A stretch of DNA of 30,010 nucleotides from positions 1-30,010 of the forward strand of contig DAORRV010000040.1 in the NCBI GenBank assembly GCA_035443185.1. Reading direction: 5' to 3'. The notes below the pieces were generated by a model, which saw only the letters and a list, made by a program, of their open reading frames with translations, made no database searches and was not told the DNA's origin. The stretch comes from UBA2330 sp035443185 (GTDB lineage: Bacteria > Bacteroidota > Ignavibacteria > Tepidaquicellales > Tepidaquicellaceae). Positions 9,080 to 17,665 of this stretch are shown one piece after another (within the stretch, counting starts at the first letter, position 1; each line of letters opens with the position of its first letter). Position numbers and translations under genes: made by a program.

Positions 9080-9522
9080 TAAGTTCGGATTTTAGATATT
9101 AGAAGAACAAGTTTTAATTTAAGGAATTTAAAGAAATGAATAAATGTAATAAGAATGATATTTTGAAAAAATTTGCTTTTTATTCACATTCTCCCAAATA
9201 GTTTTATATAACAATAATGATTCATTGTTTTCTACTTACTTTTTTGAACGACCAAAAAAAGTAACAAAAAAAATCGTCCCGAGTTATTTTTGAATTTGTA
9301 AAATGTTTTGGACACTAATGCTTTTTTATCATACCATATATTAAAAATAGATTTTGCATTTAATATTTAAATGTTTATATTTTTCTAACAAAGGGATCAG
9401 ACTGGATAGGAGAAATTTTGTAGTTTCGTAGTGCCCGGTAAAAAAACTTTTAAAGTTTTATTTGACATTAGAGAATTGAAATCAAGGACATGAAAACTTT
9501 TTAATCTAAAGTAAAAATTAAA
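9080..9522. other. Gene-free divergent intergenic region
   Basis: These 443 AT-rich bases separate the divergent DUF255 and aldehyde dehydrogenase genes. They hold copy 2 of the dispersed hairpin repeat (9233-9282) and must contain promoters for both flanking genes, but I cannot pick a convincing -35/-10 pair. A 61-codon minus-strand frame at 9397-9582 overlaps the dehydrogenase start and has no protein-like features. Confidence 0.6.
9233..9282. repeat. Dispersed intergenic hairpin repeat, copy 2
   Basis: ACTTTTTT (9238-9245), GAACGACC (9246-9253) and AAAAAAAGT (9254-9262) form a simple hairpin. AACAAAAA, then TCG and CCCG follow in the same order as in copy 1 at 2392-2460. It lacks the inner CCTCGA/TCGAGG stem of copy 1, as if that had been inserted or lost. 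Similar CTTTTTT...AAAAAAGTAACAAAAA elements are common in Bacteroidota genomes, as far as I recall. Confidence 0.6.
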
Positions 9523-10878
9523 ATGGAATTTAAATCTGTAAATCCTTACAGCGGAAAAGAAGCCGGCATTCACAAAGAGCATACAGAAGAAGAGTTATCT
9601 GAAATGCTGAATACAGCAGGCGAATCATTTAACAGCTGGAGAAACGTCCCGATAGTTGAACGGTCCGAATTAATGAGAAATGCAGGTCAGGTACTTCGTA
9701 ATAATACTGAGGAGTATGCAAGGATGATCACACTTGAAATGGGAAAACCAATTACTGAATCCCGAGCAGAGATAAATAAGTGTGCTTGGGTCTGTGATTA
9801 TTATGCGGATAATGCGGAAGGATTTCTTTCAGATGAGATCATTGTAACAGATGCACAGAAAAGTTTTGTAAGACATGATCCAATTGGCTGTGTGCTTGCT
9901 GTTATGCCGTGGAATTTTCCTTTCTGGCAGGTCTTCAGATTTGCTGCGCCTACACTCACAGCAGGGAATACAGCAATGCTGAAACATTCTTCAAATGTAT
10001 TCGGCTGTGCGAAGCAGATAGAAGATGTATTTATTAAAGCGGGATTTCCGAAAGGTGTTTTTCAGAATTTAATTTTACACCATGATAAAACAGATATGAT
10101 ACTGAAGCATGATGCTGTTCAGGCAGTATCTCTTACCGGCAGTGAGAGAGCGGGATCATCGGTGGCGCAGATCTCAGGCAAGTATATAAAAAGATCTTTA
10201 CTTGAGCTTGGCGGAAGTAATTCATTTATAGTGTGGGGAGATGCAGATATCGATGCAGCAGTAAAGATTGCACTGACAGCAAGAATGCTGAACTGCGGAC
10301 AAAGCTGTATTGCTGCAAAAAGGTTTATACTTGTAGAAAATATTTATGATGAATTTGTAAGTAAGTTTACTGACGCAATAAGTAAACTCATATCCGGAGA
10401 TCCATTAAATGAAGAAACACAGGTCGGACCTTTAGCAAGGAAAGATCTTGCAGATGATCTTCATGAACAGATTGTAAAATCAATTGAGCAAGGTGCAGAA
10501 TTACTTCTAGGCGGAAATCAGATAGATACATATCACGAGCCGACTGTTTTAGGAAATGTAAAGCCGGGCATGACAGCTTTTGAAGAAGAGACATTTGGTC
10601 CACTTGCAGCAATGATAAAAGCTAAAGATGAGGAAGATGCATTCAGACTTTCTGAATTATCAAGATTTGGATTAGGTGTTACAGTTTGTACTTGTAATAT
10701 TGAGAAAGCAATTTCCATGGCGGGCAGGGTTAGTGACGGGGCATATTTTGTAAATGAACTTGTAAAATCCGATCCTAGATTACCATTTGGTGGAACAAAA
10801 ATTTCGGGCTATGGAAGAGAGCTTGCAAAGGATGGTATGATGGAGTTTGTGAACAGGAAGACGGTGTATGTTAAGTAA
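9523..10878 (+). CDS. Aldehyde dehydrogenase, succinate-semialdehyde dehydrogenase (GabD1/Sad) type
   Basis: This is an NAD(P)-dependent oxidoreductase that probably oxidises succinate semialdehyde to succinate. At 451 residues it has the short form seen in GabD1 and Sad/YneI. The cofactor segment PWNFPFWQVFR, the general base E228 (LELGGSN) and the catalytic nucleophile C262 (NCGQSCIAAKR) are all present; LPFGGTKISGYGRE near the C-terminus is typical. The second cysteine at this site, four residues before C262, is also common in GabD1-type enzymes. There is no signal peptide, so it is cytoplasmic. It is monocistronic, with no GABA transaminase or 2-oxoglutarate decarboxylase in the window to confirm the pathway. 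Substrate specificity is inferred from subfamily resemblance and could be a related semialdehyde. Confidence 0.88.
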   Translation: MEFKSVNPYSGKEAGIHKEHTEEELSEMLNTAGESFNSWRNVPIVERSELMRNAGQVLRNNTEEYARMITLEMGKPITESRAEINKCAWVCDYYADNAEGFLSDEIIVTDAQKSFVRHDPIGCVLAVMPWNFPFWQVFRFAAPTLTAGNTAMLKHSSNVFGCAKQIEDVFIKAGFPKGVFQNLILHHDKTDMILKHDAVQAVSLTGSERAGSSVAQISGKYIKRSLLELGGSNSFIVWGDADIDAAVKIALTARMLNCGQSCIAAKRFILVENIYDEFVSKFTDAISKLISGDPLNEETQVGPLARKDLADDLHEQIVKSIEQGAELLLGGNQIDTYHEPTVLGNVKPGMTAFEEETFGPLAAMIKAKDEEDAFRLSELSRFGLGVTVCTCNIEKAISMAGRVSDGAYFVNELVKSDPRLPFGGTKISGYGRELAKDGMMEFVNRKTVYVK

Positions 10879-10911
10879 ATTTTAAATTTTAAATAATTTT
10901 TTCATTATATG

Positions 10912-10953
10912 CAGAGTGCGAAGAAACGTAACTCTGACTGTAAAAAATTTTTA
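10912..10953 (+). terminator. Weak terminator-like hairpin after the aldehyde dehydrogenase
   Basis: CAGAGT (10912-10917) pairs perfectly with ACTCTG (10931-10936), with an additional inner CG/CG pairing. A T-rich stretch begins about 12 bases after the stem. The distance and the intervening A-run make intrinsic termination uncertain. Confidence 0.3.
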
Positions 10954-11273
10954 TATTTTTAGAAGAATAAATTGAAGGGATGAATTTGAAAGGCAGTTTA
11001 ATTTCTAGTGAGTAACTAAGCGGAGTTAAGTTTAGAGCGGAACAGTTTTATTGAAGATTATTTTTCCTGACCATTCCCATAAATAATCTTTAAATTAGTT
11101 TATTATTTTGTATGCAAACATAACTTTTGAGAATTGTCTGAAAGATCTGGTATGCTCGATTAGTGTCCGGATATTAATTAAAATTTTATATATAAATCAG
11201 ATTAGATCTTTTAGTATTCGATTCTTTTTCTGTCAGATTCCGGTTATAAATTCTAGATCTATTGCAGGTGACG

Positions 11274-11345
11274 AAACCAGTCAGGTTTTCGCAGTCATCA
11301 AACTTCAAATCCCATTCCCAAATTCAAAACCTGACAGGTTTTCAC
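11274..11345. repeat. Pair of AACC-GGTT palindromic repeat units
   Basis: AAAACCTGACAGGTTTT (11326-11342) is a perfect palindrome with 8-base arms around a central A. A diverged unit, AAACCAGTCAGGTTTTCGCA, begins at 11274. Both are followed by TTCNCA-like sequence, so they are direct repeats of a palindromic unit about 52 bases apart. Similar AACCTGTCAGGTT units are scattered in many Bacteroidota genomes, as I recall. Confidence 0.6.
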
Positions 11346-11411
11346 ACAAACACATTAATAAAACAATTAAATCAAAAAACTAAATACATATATATATTCC
11401 AACAAACTTCA

Positions 11412-12140
11412 CTACATTTTCTTCACATTTCCAAAACCATTCTTCTCCAGCTTCTTTACACTTGCACTTCCTTTATAATACACATTTCCCATTCCATTCA
11501 AAGTAATAAATATTTCTCTCTGTGAATTGACCTCTGCATTGCCAACTGCATTACTCTCAATATTCAGATTATCCGCAATCAGATCATATGCTTTAATATT
11601 TCCAACTCCGTTATGTTCAATATCAACATTGTCGATATTTCCTGAAAGAGTAGTATTGCCTACAGAATTATTTTCAAGTTCAAGTTTATTACAGTTCACA
11701 TCCAGATCGATATTTCCAACTCCGTTATTTTCTATTCCAAGATCATTTAGATCGAGTTTTGATTCTGAACTCAAATTTCCGACTCCATTGTTTTCAAGCT
11801 TATTAATGTCTTTTAAAGTAATGTAAACATTCAGCTTAGTAGACTTTTTAATGCTGACATTTTCGACAGAACTGATCTCGAGTTCACGGTCGCTGTTAAC
11901 TTTTGTGATAATGTATGGAATTATATTTTTATCTGCTTCAATAACTGCAGATTCGTTTGAACCTTGTTTCAGATATACATTCATTACACCATTTAACTCA
12001 ATAGATTTAAACGACGAAAGTGTTCTTGTTTCTTTTACTACATTTCCGTCACCATATACAGTCTGAGAAAATACGTTTTGAGATGAAATTAAAAAAAAGG
12101 AAAGTGTAAGAATTGAAAAAAGTAATCTAAGATTTTTCAT
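11412..12140 (-). CDS. Exported head-GIN domain (DUF2807) protein with a beta-solenoid-like NxVGN repeat ladder
   Basis: This is a 242-residue secreted or surface protein of the head-GIN family (named putative auto-transporter adhesin in databases). A signal peptide ends near FSQ (26). The head segment LNGVMNVYLKQG (49-60) is the family hallmark. From residue 115 on, a motif of the form (I/L)E-x-N-x-V-G-N recurs seven times, with its Gly-Asn pairs starting at 121, 142, 161, 180, 200, 218 and 237, a period of 18-21 residues. That periodicity fits one turn of a parallel beta-helix with stacked Asn/Gly ladders. There is no C-terminal anchoring or type IX sorting domain. It sits downstream of the exported TPR gene on the same strand with an 81-base gap. 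The ligand and role are unknown. Confidence 0.85.
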   Translation of the reverse strand: MKNLRLLFSILTLSFFLISSQNVFSQTVYGDGNVVKETRTLSSFKSIELNGVMNVYLKQGSNESAVIEADKNIIPYIITKVNSDRELEISSVENVSIKKSTKLNVYITLKDINKLENNGVGNLSSESKLDLNDLGIENNGVGNIDLDVNCNKLELENNSVGNTTLSGNIDNVDIEHNGVGNIKAYDLIADNLNIESNAVGNAEVNSQREIFITLNGMGNVYYKGSASVKKLEKNGFGNVKKM

Positions 12141-12221
12141 GATAAATTAATTTTAGTTAAAGTTTAAGAAAAGTTTTTTAGACTAACGAAGTGAGATTAA
12201 ATTGGTTTCGTTTGATGCAGT

Positions 12222-13748
12222 TTAATTTTTATTGCGGAAATTTGCGAGACGAATATCAAGAAAAGATTCAAAATCAAAATCGTCATATTCATATATCTCC
12301 TCAAACATTTCTTCAGCTTTATCTTTTTTCCCTTCTCTGAAATAAATTTTTCCCATTTCAAAATAAGAATGTGGGACAAGCCATGTTTCATTTTCGGGTG
12401 ACAGAGTAATACATTTATTAAATTGCTCAAGAGCTTTTTTTGTATTTCCTGCATATGAATATGAAAGTCCGGATTCAAAGTGAAATTTTATTTTATAATC
12501 GACAGTATTATATTTCTGCAGAAGACTCTTCTCAGAAATTTCTTCGTAAATATTTACTGATTCTTCAAATTTCAATGACTCCCTCAAATTTAAAGCTAAT
12601 ATCAAAAGTGAATCTAAAGTATTCATAGGCACTTTTAATTTTTCACGGGAATATCTGTAAAAAATTTTATCAAGTTCACCGTCACGTTCTTCTATGAAAT
12701 TATTTCTTACTTCTGAATATTTATTTATAGCTGCTGATCTGTTTCCTGAAAGTTCGTAAGCAGCACCTAGTGTAAACAAATATACATTATATCTGTCTTC
12801 AGGATTTACATACGTCATATATTTTTCAAGAAACTGAATACTCTTATCATAATCATTCAGTCTGAAATAAGCTGTACCGAGAATTGCAAAAGAAGATTTT
12901 TCAATTTCACTTTTAAATGATCTTGTATTAAGCTCGAGAGATTTATTGGCATTTTCAATTGCCTTTTCATTATATCCAAACTGAAGCAGAAGACTTGAAT
13001 AAAACACTCTGAATACCGGACTTTGCGGATATTCTTCAGTCAGATCTTCGGAATAATTTAATGCAGTCTGATCCTGTTCCTCTTCTTCCTTTAGGGAGAA
13101 AATCGACAGAAAGACTTTGGAATCAACTTTTGTATAAATACCTTTTTCTCTCGATACATTTAAAAATCGAACTCCATCTTTAATATTTCCGTCAAACCCA
13201 ATAAGAGATAAAAGCCATTTGAATTTATCAGGAACAAATCCCAGCGCTACTTTATAAAGTCCGAGTCCCATGTAGGCATCATAATATTCCGGATAATTCT
13301 CGATAACTGCTGTGAGAATTCTGTATCCGTCATTTCCATTTGAAGCAGCTTCAAGAAGACTTTTATTTAAGCTAAGCATCAAAAGTGAAATATAGCTGTG
13401 TGCAATGCCTTTGTAATATAAAGCTTCAACATCATTTTTATTTACATCAAGTTTTTTCTCGGCTTTAGAAATGACGTTATTTGAGAGTTCTAAGAATTTT
13501 CCATACAATTTTTCATCACGGGAAGGCAGAGCTTTATAAAAATAGATCAGAGATTCATAAAAGTAACCTTTCAAATCGTCGGGATTATTTTTTTGGTATG
13601 ACTTAAACAGAATTTCGGCATCATCAAATTCTAGATTGTAGATCAGATCGAGACCTTCGAGAATTTGTGTATCAGACTGAGCTTCGGACTTAACAGGATT
13701 TGAATATAGAAATAGAAAAAGTAAAACAGGTAAAAAATATTTTGTCAT
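12222..13748 (-). CDS. Exported tetratricopeptide-repeat protein
   Basis: This 508-residue protein has an N-terminal signal peptide (cleavage likely near residue 23, EAQ) and then almost only paired helices of the TPR type. Clear units include AILGTAYFRLNDYDKSIQFL, LGAAYELSGNRSAAINKY, SGLSYSYAGNTKKALEQF and FEMGKIYFREGKKDKAEEMF, plus an early one at about 34-55. No lipobox cysteine is seen, so it is probably soluble in the periplasm or loosely attached to the envelope. TPR arrays bind peptides or other proteins; the partner cannot be inferred. It may share a transcript with the GIN protein that follows it. A 227-base divergent gap separates it from the small plus-strand gene. Confidence 0.85.
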   Translation of the reverse strand: MTKYFLPVLLFLFLYSNPVKSEAQSDTQILEGLDLIYNLEFDDAEILFKSYQKNNPDDLKGYFYESLIYFYKALPSRDEKLYGKFLELSNNVISKAEKKLDVNKNDVEALYYKGIAHSYISLLMLSLNKSLLEAASNGNDGYRILTAVIENYPEYYDAYMGLGLYKVALGFVPDKFKWLLSLIGFDGNIKDGVRFLNVSREKGIYTKVDSKVFLSIFSLKEEEEQDQTALNYSEDLTEEYPQSPVFRVFYSSLLLQFGYNEKAIENANKSLELNTRSFKSEIEKSSFAILGTAYFRLNDYDKSIQFLEKYMTYVNPEDRYNVYLFTLGAAYELSGNRSAAINKYSEVRNNFIEERDGELDKIFYRYSREKLKVPMNTLDSLLILALNLRESLKFEESVNIYEEISEKSLLQKYNTVDYKIKFHFESGLSYSYAGNTKKALEQFNKCITLSPENETWLVPHSYFEMGKIYFREGKKDKAEEMFEEIYEYDDFDFESFLDIRLANFRNKN

Positions 13749-13975
13749 TATAAAATTAATATTGGACAGAACTTACAACTTTCTGAAACCGTTCCAGAAA
13801 TTGAAAAATTTACTGATTGAAATAAACTTTTGCAAAATAATATTTTTGAGAATTCTTTGAAATGCAGTATGCATTATACAACTGTTCGAATAGAAACAAA
13901 AGTTATTATAAATTTTATCTTTATTTTAGATATATGTGTTTTTATATTTGCATATTATGATAATTAAAAACAAAT

Positions 13976-14275
13976 ATGCCTAAAATCATTTTTGAAATAA
14001 ATTACAGCATTCATCCTGAAAAGAGAGATGCGTATTTAGAAACGATTAAAGAAATAAAAAACAACATCAACGGATCTATGGACAGTAATTATTCTGTTTT
14101 TGAAAGTAAAAAAAATCCGAATAATTTTACTGAAATTTTTCATTGTGAAAGTGAAGATGAAATAGATTCCATTGAAGATAATCAGAGTGAAGAGACAAAA
14201 GAATTGATCAGCAAATTATTTGATGAATATATTCAGGATAAGAAAGTTTTGTATTCTACTAAATATGAAGTTTGA
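13976..14275 (+). CDS. Small hypothetical protein, possibly a dimeric alpha/beta-barrel (ABM-like) fold
   Basis: This 99-residue protein is of unknown function. The order of its parts (strand KIIFEINYSIH, helix EKRDAYLETIKEI, strand NYSVFESKKN, strand NFTEIFHCES, a helical acidic stretch ending LISKLFDEYI, final strand KVLYSTKYEV) resembles the ferredoxin-like dimeric barrel of antibiotic-biosynthesis-monooxygenase-like proteins. I see no conserved catalytic residue to support an enzyme. It has no signal peptide. It is transcribed alone: a divergent gap lies upstream and a strong terminator directly downstream. Codon use and composition match the neighbours, so it looks like a real gene. The fold assignment is a weak inference. 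Confidence 0.65.
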   Translation: MPKIIFEINYSIHPEKRDAYLETIKEIKNNINGSMDSNYSVFESKKNPNNFTEIFHCESEDEIDSIEDNQSEETKELISKLFDEYIQDKKVLYSTKYEV

Positions 14276-14315
14276 ACTTTATTCCTGATTATTTTTTATA
14301 TCTTACATTTACAAC

Positions 14316-14347
14316 AGAGTAGTCTATAAAACTACTCTTTTCTTTTT
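14316..14347 (+). terminator. Rho-independent terminator after the small orphan gene
   Basis: AGAGTAGT (14316-14323) and ACTACTCT (14331-14338) form a perfect 8-base-pair stem with a 7-base loop, followed directly by TTTCTTTTT. It lies 41 bases after the orphan stop and 14 bases before the next start, so it separates the two genes and may attenuate entry into the 7TM-HD gene. Confidence 0.85.
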
Positions 14348-14360
14348 ACCCAAAAGCATC

Positions 14361-16640
14361 ATGAATTTAAAAGACAAATTTAGCGGCGGTGAATTTTTAA
14401 AACAGTTCAGCAGAATTGATCTGAAAACCAGCAGTCTTATCAAACTGTTTATTGCCATAATTACTGTTACAGCTCTTTTTCTCATGATACCAAGCTATAA
14501 GAATATTGAATCCAAATACGAAGTGGGAGCTATATGGTCATCGGAAGACCTGATAGCTCCTTTTTCATTTCCTGTATATAAAGATGAATCTGAATATGAT
14601 CAGGAGAAAAAAGATGTTATAAAAAATATTGCTTTAGTATTTGACAAAGATGATTCAGAAAAAAATATTTCAGACAGTCTTGAAAATCTAAGAAGGGAAA
14701 TGACTGAAGTATTTGAAATTACAGATGAGATCATTAAAAATAATGAAGGATTTATTAATTCAGAGAAGCTTGATGTACATAAAGCTAAGATCGGAATAGA
14801 TTTTACTTTTGCAGAATGGGAACAGTTTTATTCTATTTATAAAAATTTAAAAAATTCTGATGAAAATAAATTAAATATTTCATTTCCCGAATACTTGAAT
14901 ATTGTTTCAAGTGTCGTTTTAAAAAATTCAGATGGTGATATTATTAATCTCGATAAAAATAATATCACATCAAAAAAGATTACTGTACAGCATAAGAATG
15001 ATAAGCTTCAGGAGCTTTCAGATCTCGATAAAGTGAAGGATAAAAATGAAATTTTATTTAAATACGAATCTGATTTTAAAAATAAATTCAGTGACTCCCT
15101 GCTTGTGTCCTCTGCATTAAAGATCAGCAATAAATTTACTTCAGAAAATCTTATCTATAATAATGAACTTACAGAAAAGGAAACTCAGAGCCGTATAGAA
15201 CAAATACCAAAAACAATCGGGATTGTAAAAGAAAATGAGCGAATTATCAGCAAGCATGATCCGGTCAACAGGTTCACAAAAATGAAACTCGATTCTTATA
15301 AGAAAGTGAGACTTGAAAAGATTGGAACTCAGGATGTCATTCTTCAGTATGTGGGAAAATTTTTTACAGTAATAATACTTCTGATCGTACTTGGATTTTT
15401 TCTTTATTATATCCGCCCGGCTGTCTTTAATGACAATTTCAAGCTCATGATTATTTCATCGATGATACTTATTGAAGGATTTATCGCATTCCTCAGTATG
15501 AGCTTAGATCTGAGACTGCCAATAGAATTACTAATATTTGTACCTGTAGCATCCATACTTCTTACAATAATTTTTGACTCGAGACTTGCGTTTTATACTG
15601 TGACTATAATTTGTTTCTTTGTTGCAACAATACGTGGCGGAGATTTCTCAATTGCTTTTATCACATTCTGCGGATCGGTATTGGCAATCTTCAGCGAAAG
15701 GGATATTAAAAACAGATCACAGATATTCCGTTCATTCTTTTTTATTCTGATCGGATACACAATTTCAATACTTGCAGTAAATCTGATTCGGATAGAAGAT
15801 TATCAAAAACTCTGGGTCAAATTAATGTTCGGCGGAATAAATGCAGTAATGTCTCCAGTCATTGCATTCGGTCTTCTTATTTTTTATGAAAAAGTTTTTA
15901 AAATTACTACAGATCTGACGCTGCTTGAATTGTCAGACTTTAATCATCCTTTATTAAAAGAACTTTCCTCAAAAGCACCAGGTACATTTCATCACAGCAT
16001 TATAATGGGAAATTTATCCGAAGCTGCTGCTGAAGCTATCGGCGCAAATCAGATACTGGCTAGGGTAGGCTGTTATTATCATGACATTGGAAAAATTATG
16101 AAACCGCAGTATTTTATTGAGAATCAACTTGATGAATATAATAAACACAATGAACTCAATCCGACAGTCAGCACTAAGATAATAATAGCGCATGTAACTG
16201 ACGGAATTGCACTTGCAAAAAAATACAAATTGCCTCAGGAGATAATAGATTTTATTCCAATGCATCACGGGACTACACTTGTTTCTTATTTTTATGACAA
16301 AGCAAAAAAGTCAACCAAAGAAGAATTATCTGATTACATTTACAGATATCCAGGTCCAAAGCCACAGACAAAAGAAACCGGTATCGTTATGCTTGCGGAT
16401 GCTATTGAAGCCAGCACAAGAGCGATTGAAGATCCGACGCCGCAGAAACTCGAAAGTAAGATACGTGAAGTTATTAAAGTCAGATTTATGGAAGGTGAAT
16501 TTGATGAATGTGATCTTACATTGAGAGACCTTACACATATAAAGGATAGCTTTATGAAAGTACTCATTGGTATTCATCATCACAGAATTAAATATCCCGA
16601 TAAAAATCAGCTTGAGCTGGTTTCTAATTCTTCCGAATAA
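14361..16640 (+). CDS. pgpH: 7TMR-HD (PgpH-type) HDIG phosphodiesterase, likely c-di-AMP hydrolase
   Basis: This 759-residue inner-membrane protein has the PgpH/YqfF architecture: one membrane anchor (about 26-45), a large extracytoplasmic 7TMR-HDED region (about 46-325), a block of roughly seven membrane segments (about 325-510), and a cytoplasmic HD domain (about 530-740). The metal site is intact: H544/H545 in GTFHHSI, H574-D575 in YYHDIGK, then IIAHVTDG and IPMHHGT, and the C-terminal LADAIEAS. Characterised relatives hydrolyse cyclic di-AMP to pApA, which links this gene to potassium, osmotic and cell-wall homeostasis. The start follows the terminator at 14316-14347 by 14 bases. xerD begins 6 bases after its stop. 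No diadenylate cyclase gene is in the window. The substrate is inferred from family. Confidence 0.93.
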   Translation: MNLKDKFSGGEFLKQFSRIDLKTSSLIKLFIAIITVTALFLMIPSYKNIESKYEVGAIWSSEDLIAPFSFPVYKDESEYDQEKKDVIKNIALVFDKDDSEKNISDSLENLRREMTEVFEITDEIIKNNEGFINSEKLDVHKAKIGIDFTFAEWEQFYSIYKNLKNSDENKLNISFPEYLNIVSSVVLKNSDGDIINLDKNNITSKKITVQHKNDKLQELSDLDKVKDKNEILFKYESDFKNKFSDSLLVSSALKISNKFTSENLIYNNELTEKETQSRIEQIPKTIGIVKENERIISKHDPVNRFTKMKLDSYKKVRLEKIGTQDVILQYVGKFFTVIILLIVLGFFLYYIRPAVFNDNFKLMIISSMILIEGFIAFLSMSLDLRLPIELLIFVPVASILLTIIFDSRLAFYTVTIICFFVATIRGGDFSIAFITFCGSVLAIFSERDIKNRSQIFRSFFFILIGYTISILAVNLIRIEDYQKLWVKLMFGGINAVMSPVIAFGLLIFYEKVFKITTDLTLLELSDFNHPLLKELSSKAPGTFHHSIIMGNLSEAAAEAIGANQILARVGCYYHDIGKIMKPQYFIENQLDEYNKHNELNPTVSTKIIIAHVTDGIALAKKYKLPQEIIDFIPMHHGTTLVSYFYDKAKKSTKEELSDYIYRYPGPKPQTKETGIVMLADAIEASTRAIEDPTPQKLESKIREVIKVRFMEGEFDECDLTLRDLTHIKDSFMKVLIGIHHHRIKYPDKNQLELVSNSSE

Positions 16641-16646
16641 AAATTT

Positions 16647-17567
16647 ATGAATACTGATATTGAATTTCATAAAAAACTATTTCTGAATTTTCTAATTATA
16701 GAAAAATCATTATCCGAAAACACCCTATTTTCCTACAGATCTGACCTCGAGAGGTTTATAAAATATCTTAATGAAATAAAAAAGATCAGCAATGTAAAAG
16801 AAATTGATGATAATATTATAAATCAATTTCTTAAACATCTGAATAAACATGGAGATAAAAATGAAAAAAAATATTCAGATAAATCAGTAGCAAGATTCAT
16901 TTCAACCTTAAAATCATTTTTTAAATATCTTGAATCTGAAGATGTCATTTCCATAAATCCTGTAGAAGAGCTTGAGTCGCCAAGGACTTCGAGGACATTG
17001 CCTGAAGTTCTGACGATAGAAGAAACAGAACTGCTTCTTTCTATGCCTGATGAAAATGATAAACTTGGACTCAGGGATAAAGCATTATTAGAAACAATGT
17101 ATGCCAGCGGACTTAGAGTTAGTGAAACATCTGATCTTGAAACAGGGAATATTTTTTTTGATGAAGGTTATCTGAGAGTTATTGGTAAAGGTTCAAAGGA
17201 AAGGATCGTTCCGATAGGTGATATCGCATTAAATTTTATTGTGAAATATATTAACGAAAGCAGATCTCTTTTGAAAAAAAGTAAATCCGGCAATATAATA
17301 TTTTTAAATTTCAGAGGAGGAAAGCTGTCGAGGATGGGAATTCTGAATATCATTAACAAGTATTCAAATCTCGCAGGTATAAAAAAAAATGTTCATCCTC
17401 ATACACTAAGACATTCATTTGCAACGCATCTATTAAAAGGAGGAGCAGACATCAGGATAATTCAGGAAATGCTCGGACACTCGGATATTTCTACAACGCA
17501 GATCTACACACATATTGACAGGGAATATCTGATTGAAGTACATAAGACATTTCATCCAAGAGCATAA
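16647..17567 (+). CDS. xerD: Tyrosine recombinase XerD (chromosome dimer resolution)
   Basis: This site-specific recombinase resolves chromosome dimers at dif with a XerC partner and FtsK. It has 306 residues: an N-terminal SAM-like core-binding domain (about 5-95) and a C-terminal catalytic domain. All active-site residues are seen: R157 (SGLRVSE), K181 (GKGSKER), H252 and R255 (HTLRHSF), H278 (LGHSDIS) and the nucleophile Y287 (IYTHID). The ending FHPRA and the ESPRTSRTLPEVL linker favour XerD over XerC. It follows the 7TM-HD gene by 6 bases and is probably translated from the same message. It has no phage or integron context, so it is the housekeeping enzyme and not an element integrase. 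The XerC partner is not in the window. Confidence 0.92.
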   Translation: MNTDIEFHKKLFLNFLIIEKSLSENTLFSYRSDLERFIKYLNEIKKISNVKEIDDNIINQFLKHLNKHGDKNEKKYSDKSVARFISTLKSFFKYLESEDVISINPVEELESPRTSRTLPEVLTIEETELLLSMPDENDKLGLRDKALLETMYASGLRVSETSDLETGNIFFDEGYLRVIGKGSKERIVPIGDIALNFIVKYINESRSLLKKSKSGNIIFLNFRGGKLSRMGILNIINKYSNLAGIKKNVHPHTLRHSFATHLLKGGADIRIIQEMLGHSDISTTQIYTHIDREYLIEVHKTFHPRA

Positions 17568-17587
17568 AAATTAAAAAGAGAGTAATA

Positions 17588-17615
17588 TTGTTAAATTGAA
17601 TAAATGTCATATAAT
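17588..17615 (+). promoter_or_regulatory. Predicted sigma-70-type promoter for the TPR lipoprotein-sppA-HU block
   Basis: TTGTTA (17588-17593) and a perfect TATAAT (17610-17615) are separated by 16 bases and lie about 50 bases ahead of the TPR lipoprotein start, in the 98-base gap after xerD. The hexamers fit sigma-70; this is a by-eye prediction. Confidence 0.5.
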
Positions 17616-17665
17616 CCGTATATTTACAGTACTAAAAAATTTAAATCATCAGGAGAAATTTTATA

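Larger units (their letters stand above)
10879..11411. other. Gene-free intergenic region with inverted repeats
   Basis: These 533 bases lie between the convergent dehydrogenase and GIN-protein genes. I see no real gene: overlapping plus-strand frames at 11108-11383 and 11262-11525 give low-complexity translations without a domain. The region holds a hairpin just after the dehydrogenase (10912-10936) and the AACC-GGTT palindromic elements at 11274-11345. Its length for a convergent gap suggests decayed or repeat-derived DNA. Confidence 0.55.

Noticed and set aside
9397..9582. 61-codon minus-strand frame upstream of the aldehyde dehydrogenase
   Set aside because: It overlaps the start of a real gene on the other strand and has no recognisable protein features.
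11108..11525. Two overlapping plus-strand frames in the gap before the GIN gene
   Set aside because: Translations lack domain character, start without ribosome binding sites, run through the palindromic repeats, and the second overlaps the antisense of a solid gene.
11412..12140. Repeated segments in this region as a CRISPR-like array
   Set aside because: The repetition is at the protein level (about 20-residue rungs) inside a continuous reading frame with diverged codons, not identical DNA repeats with spacers.
16647..17567. Tyrosine recombinase as a sign of an integrated mobile element
   Set aside because: Its features and ending match housekeeping XerD, and there are no att repeats, tRNA target or cargo genes around it.
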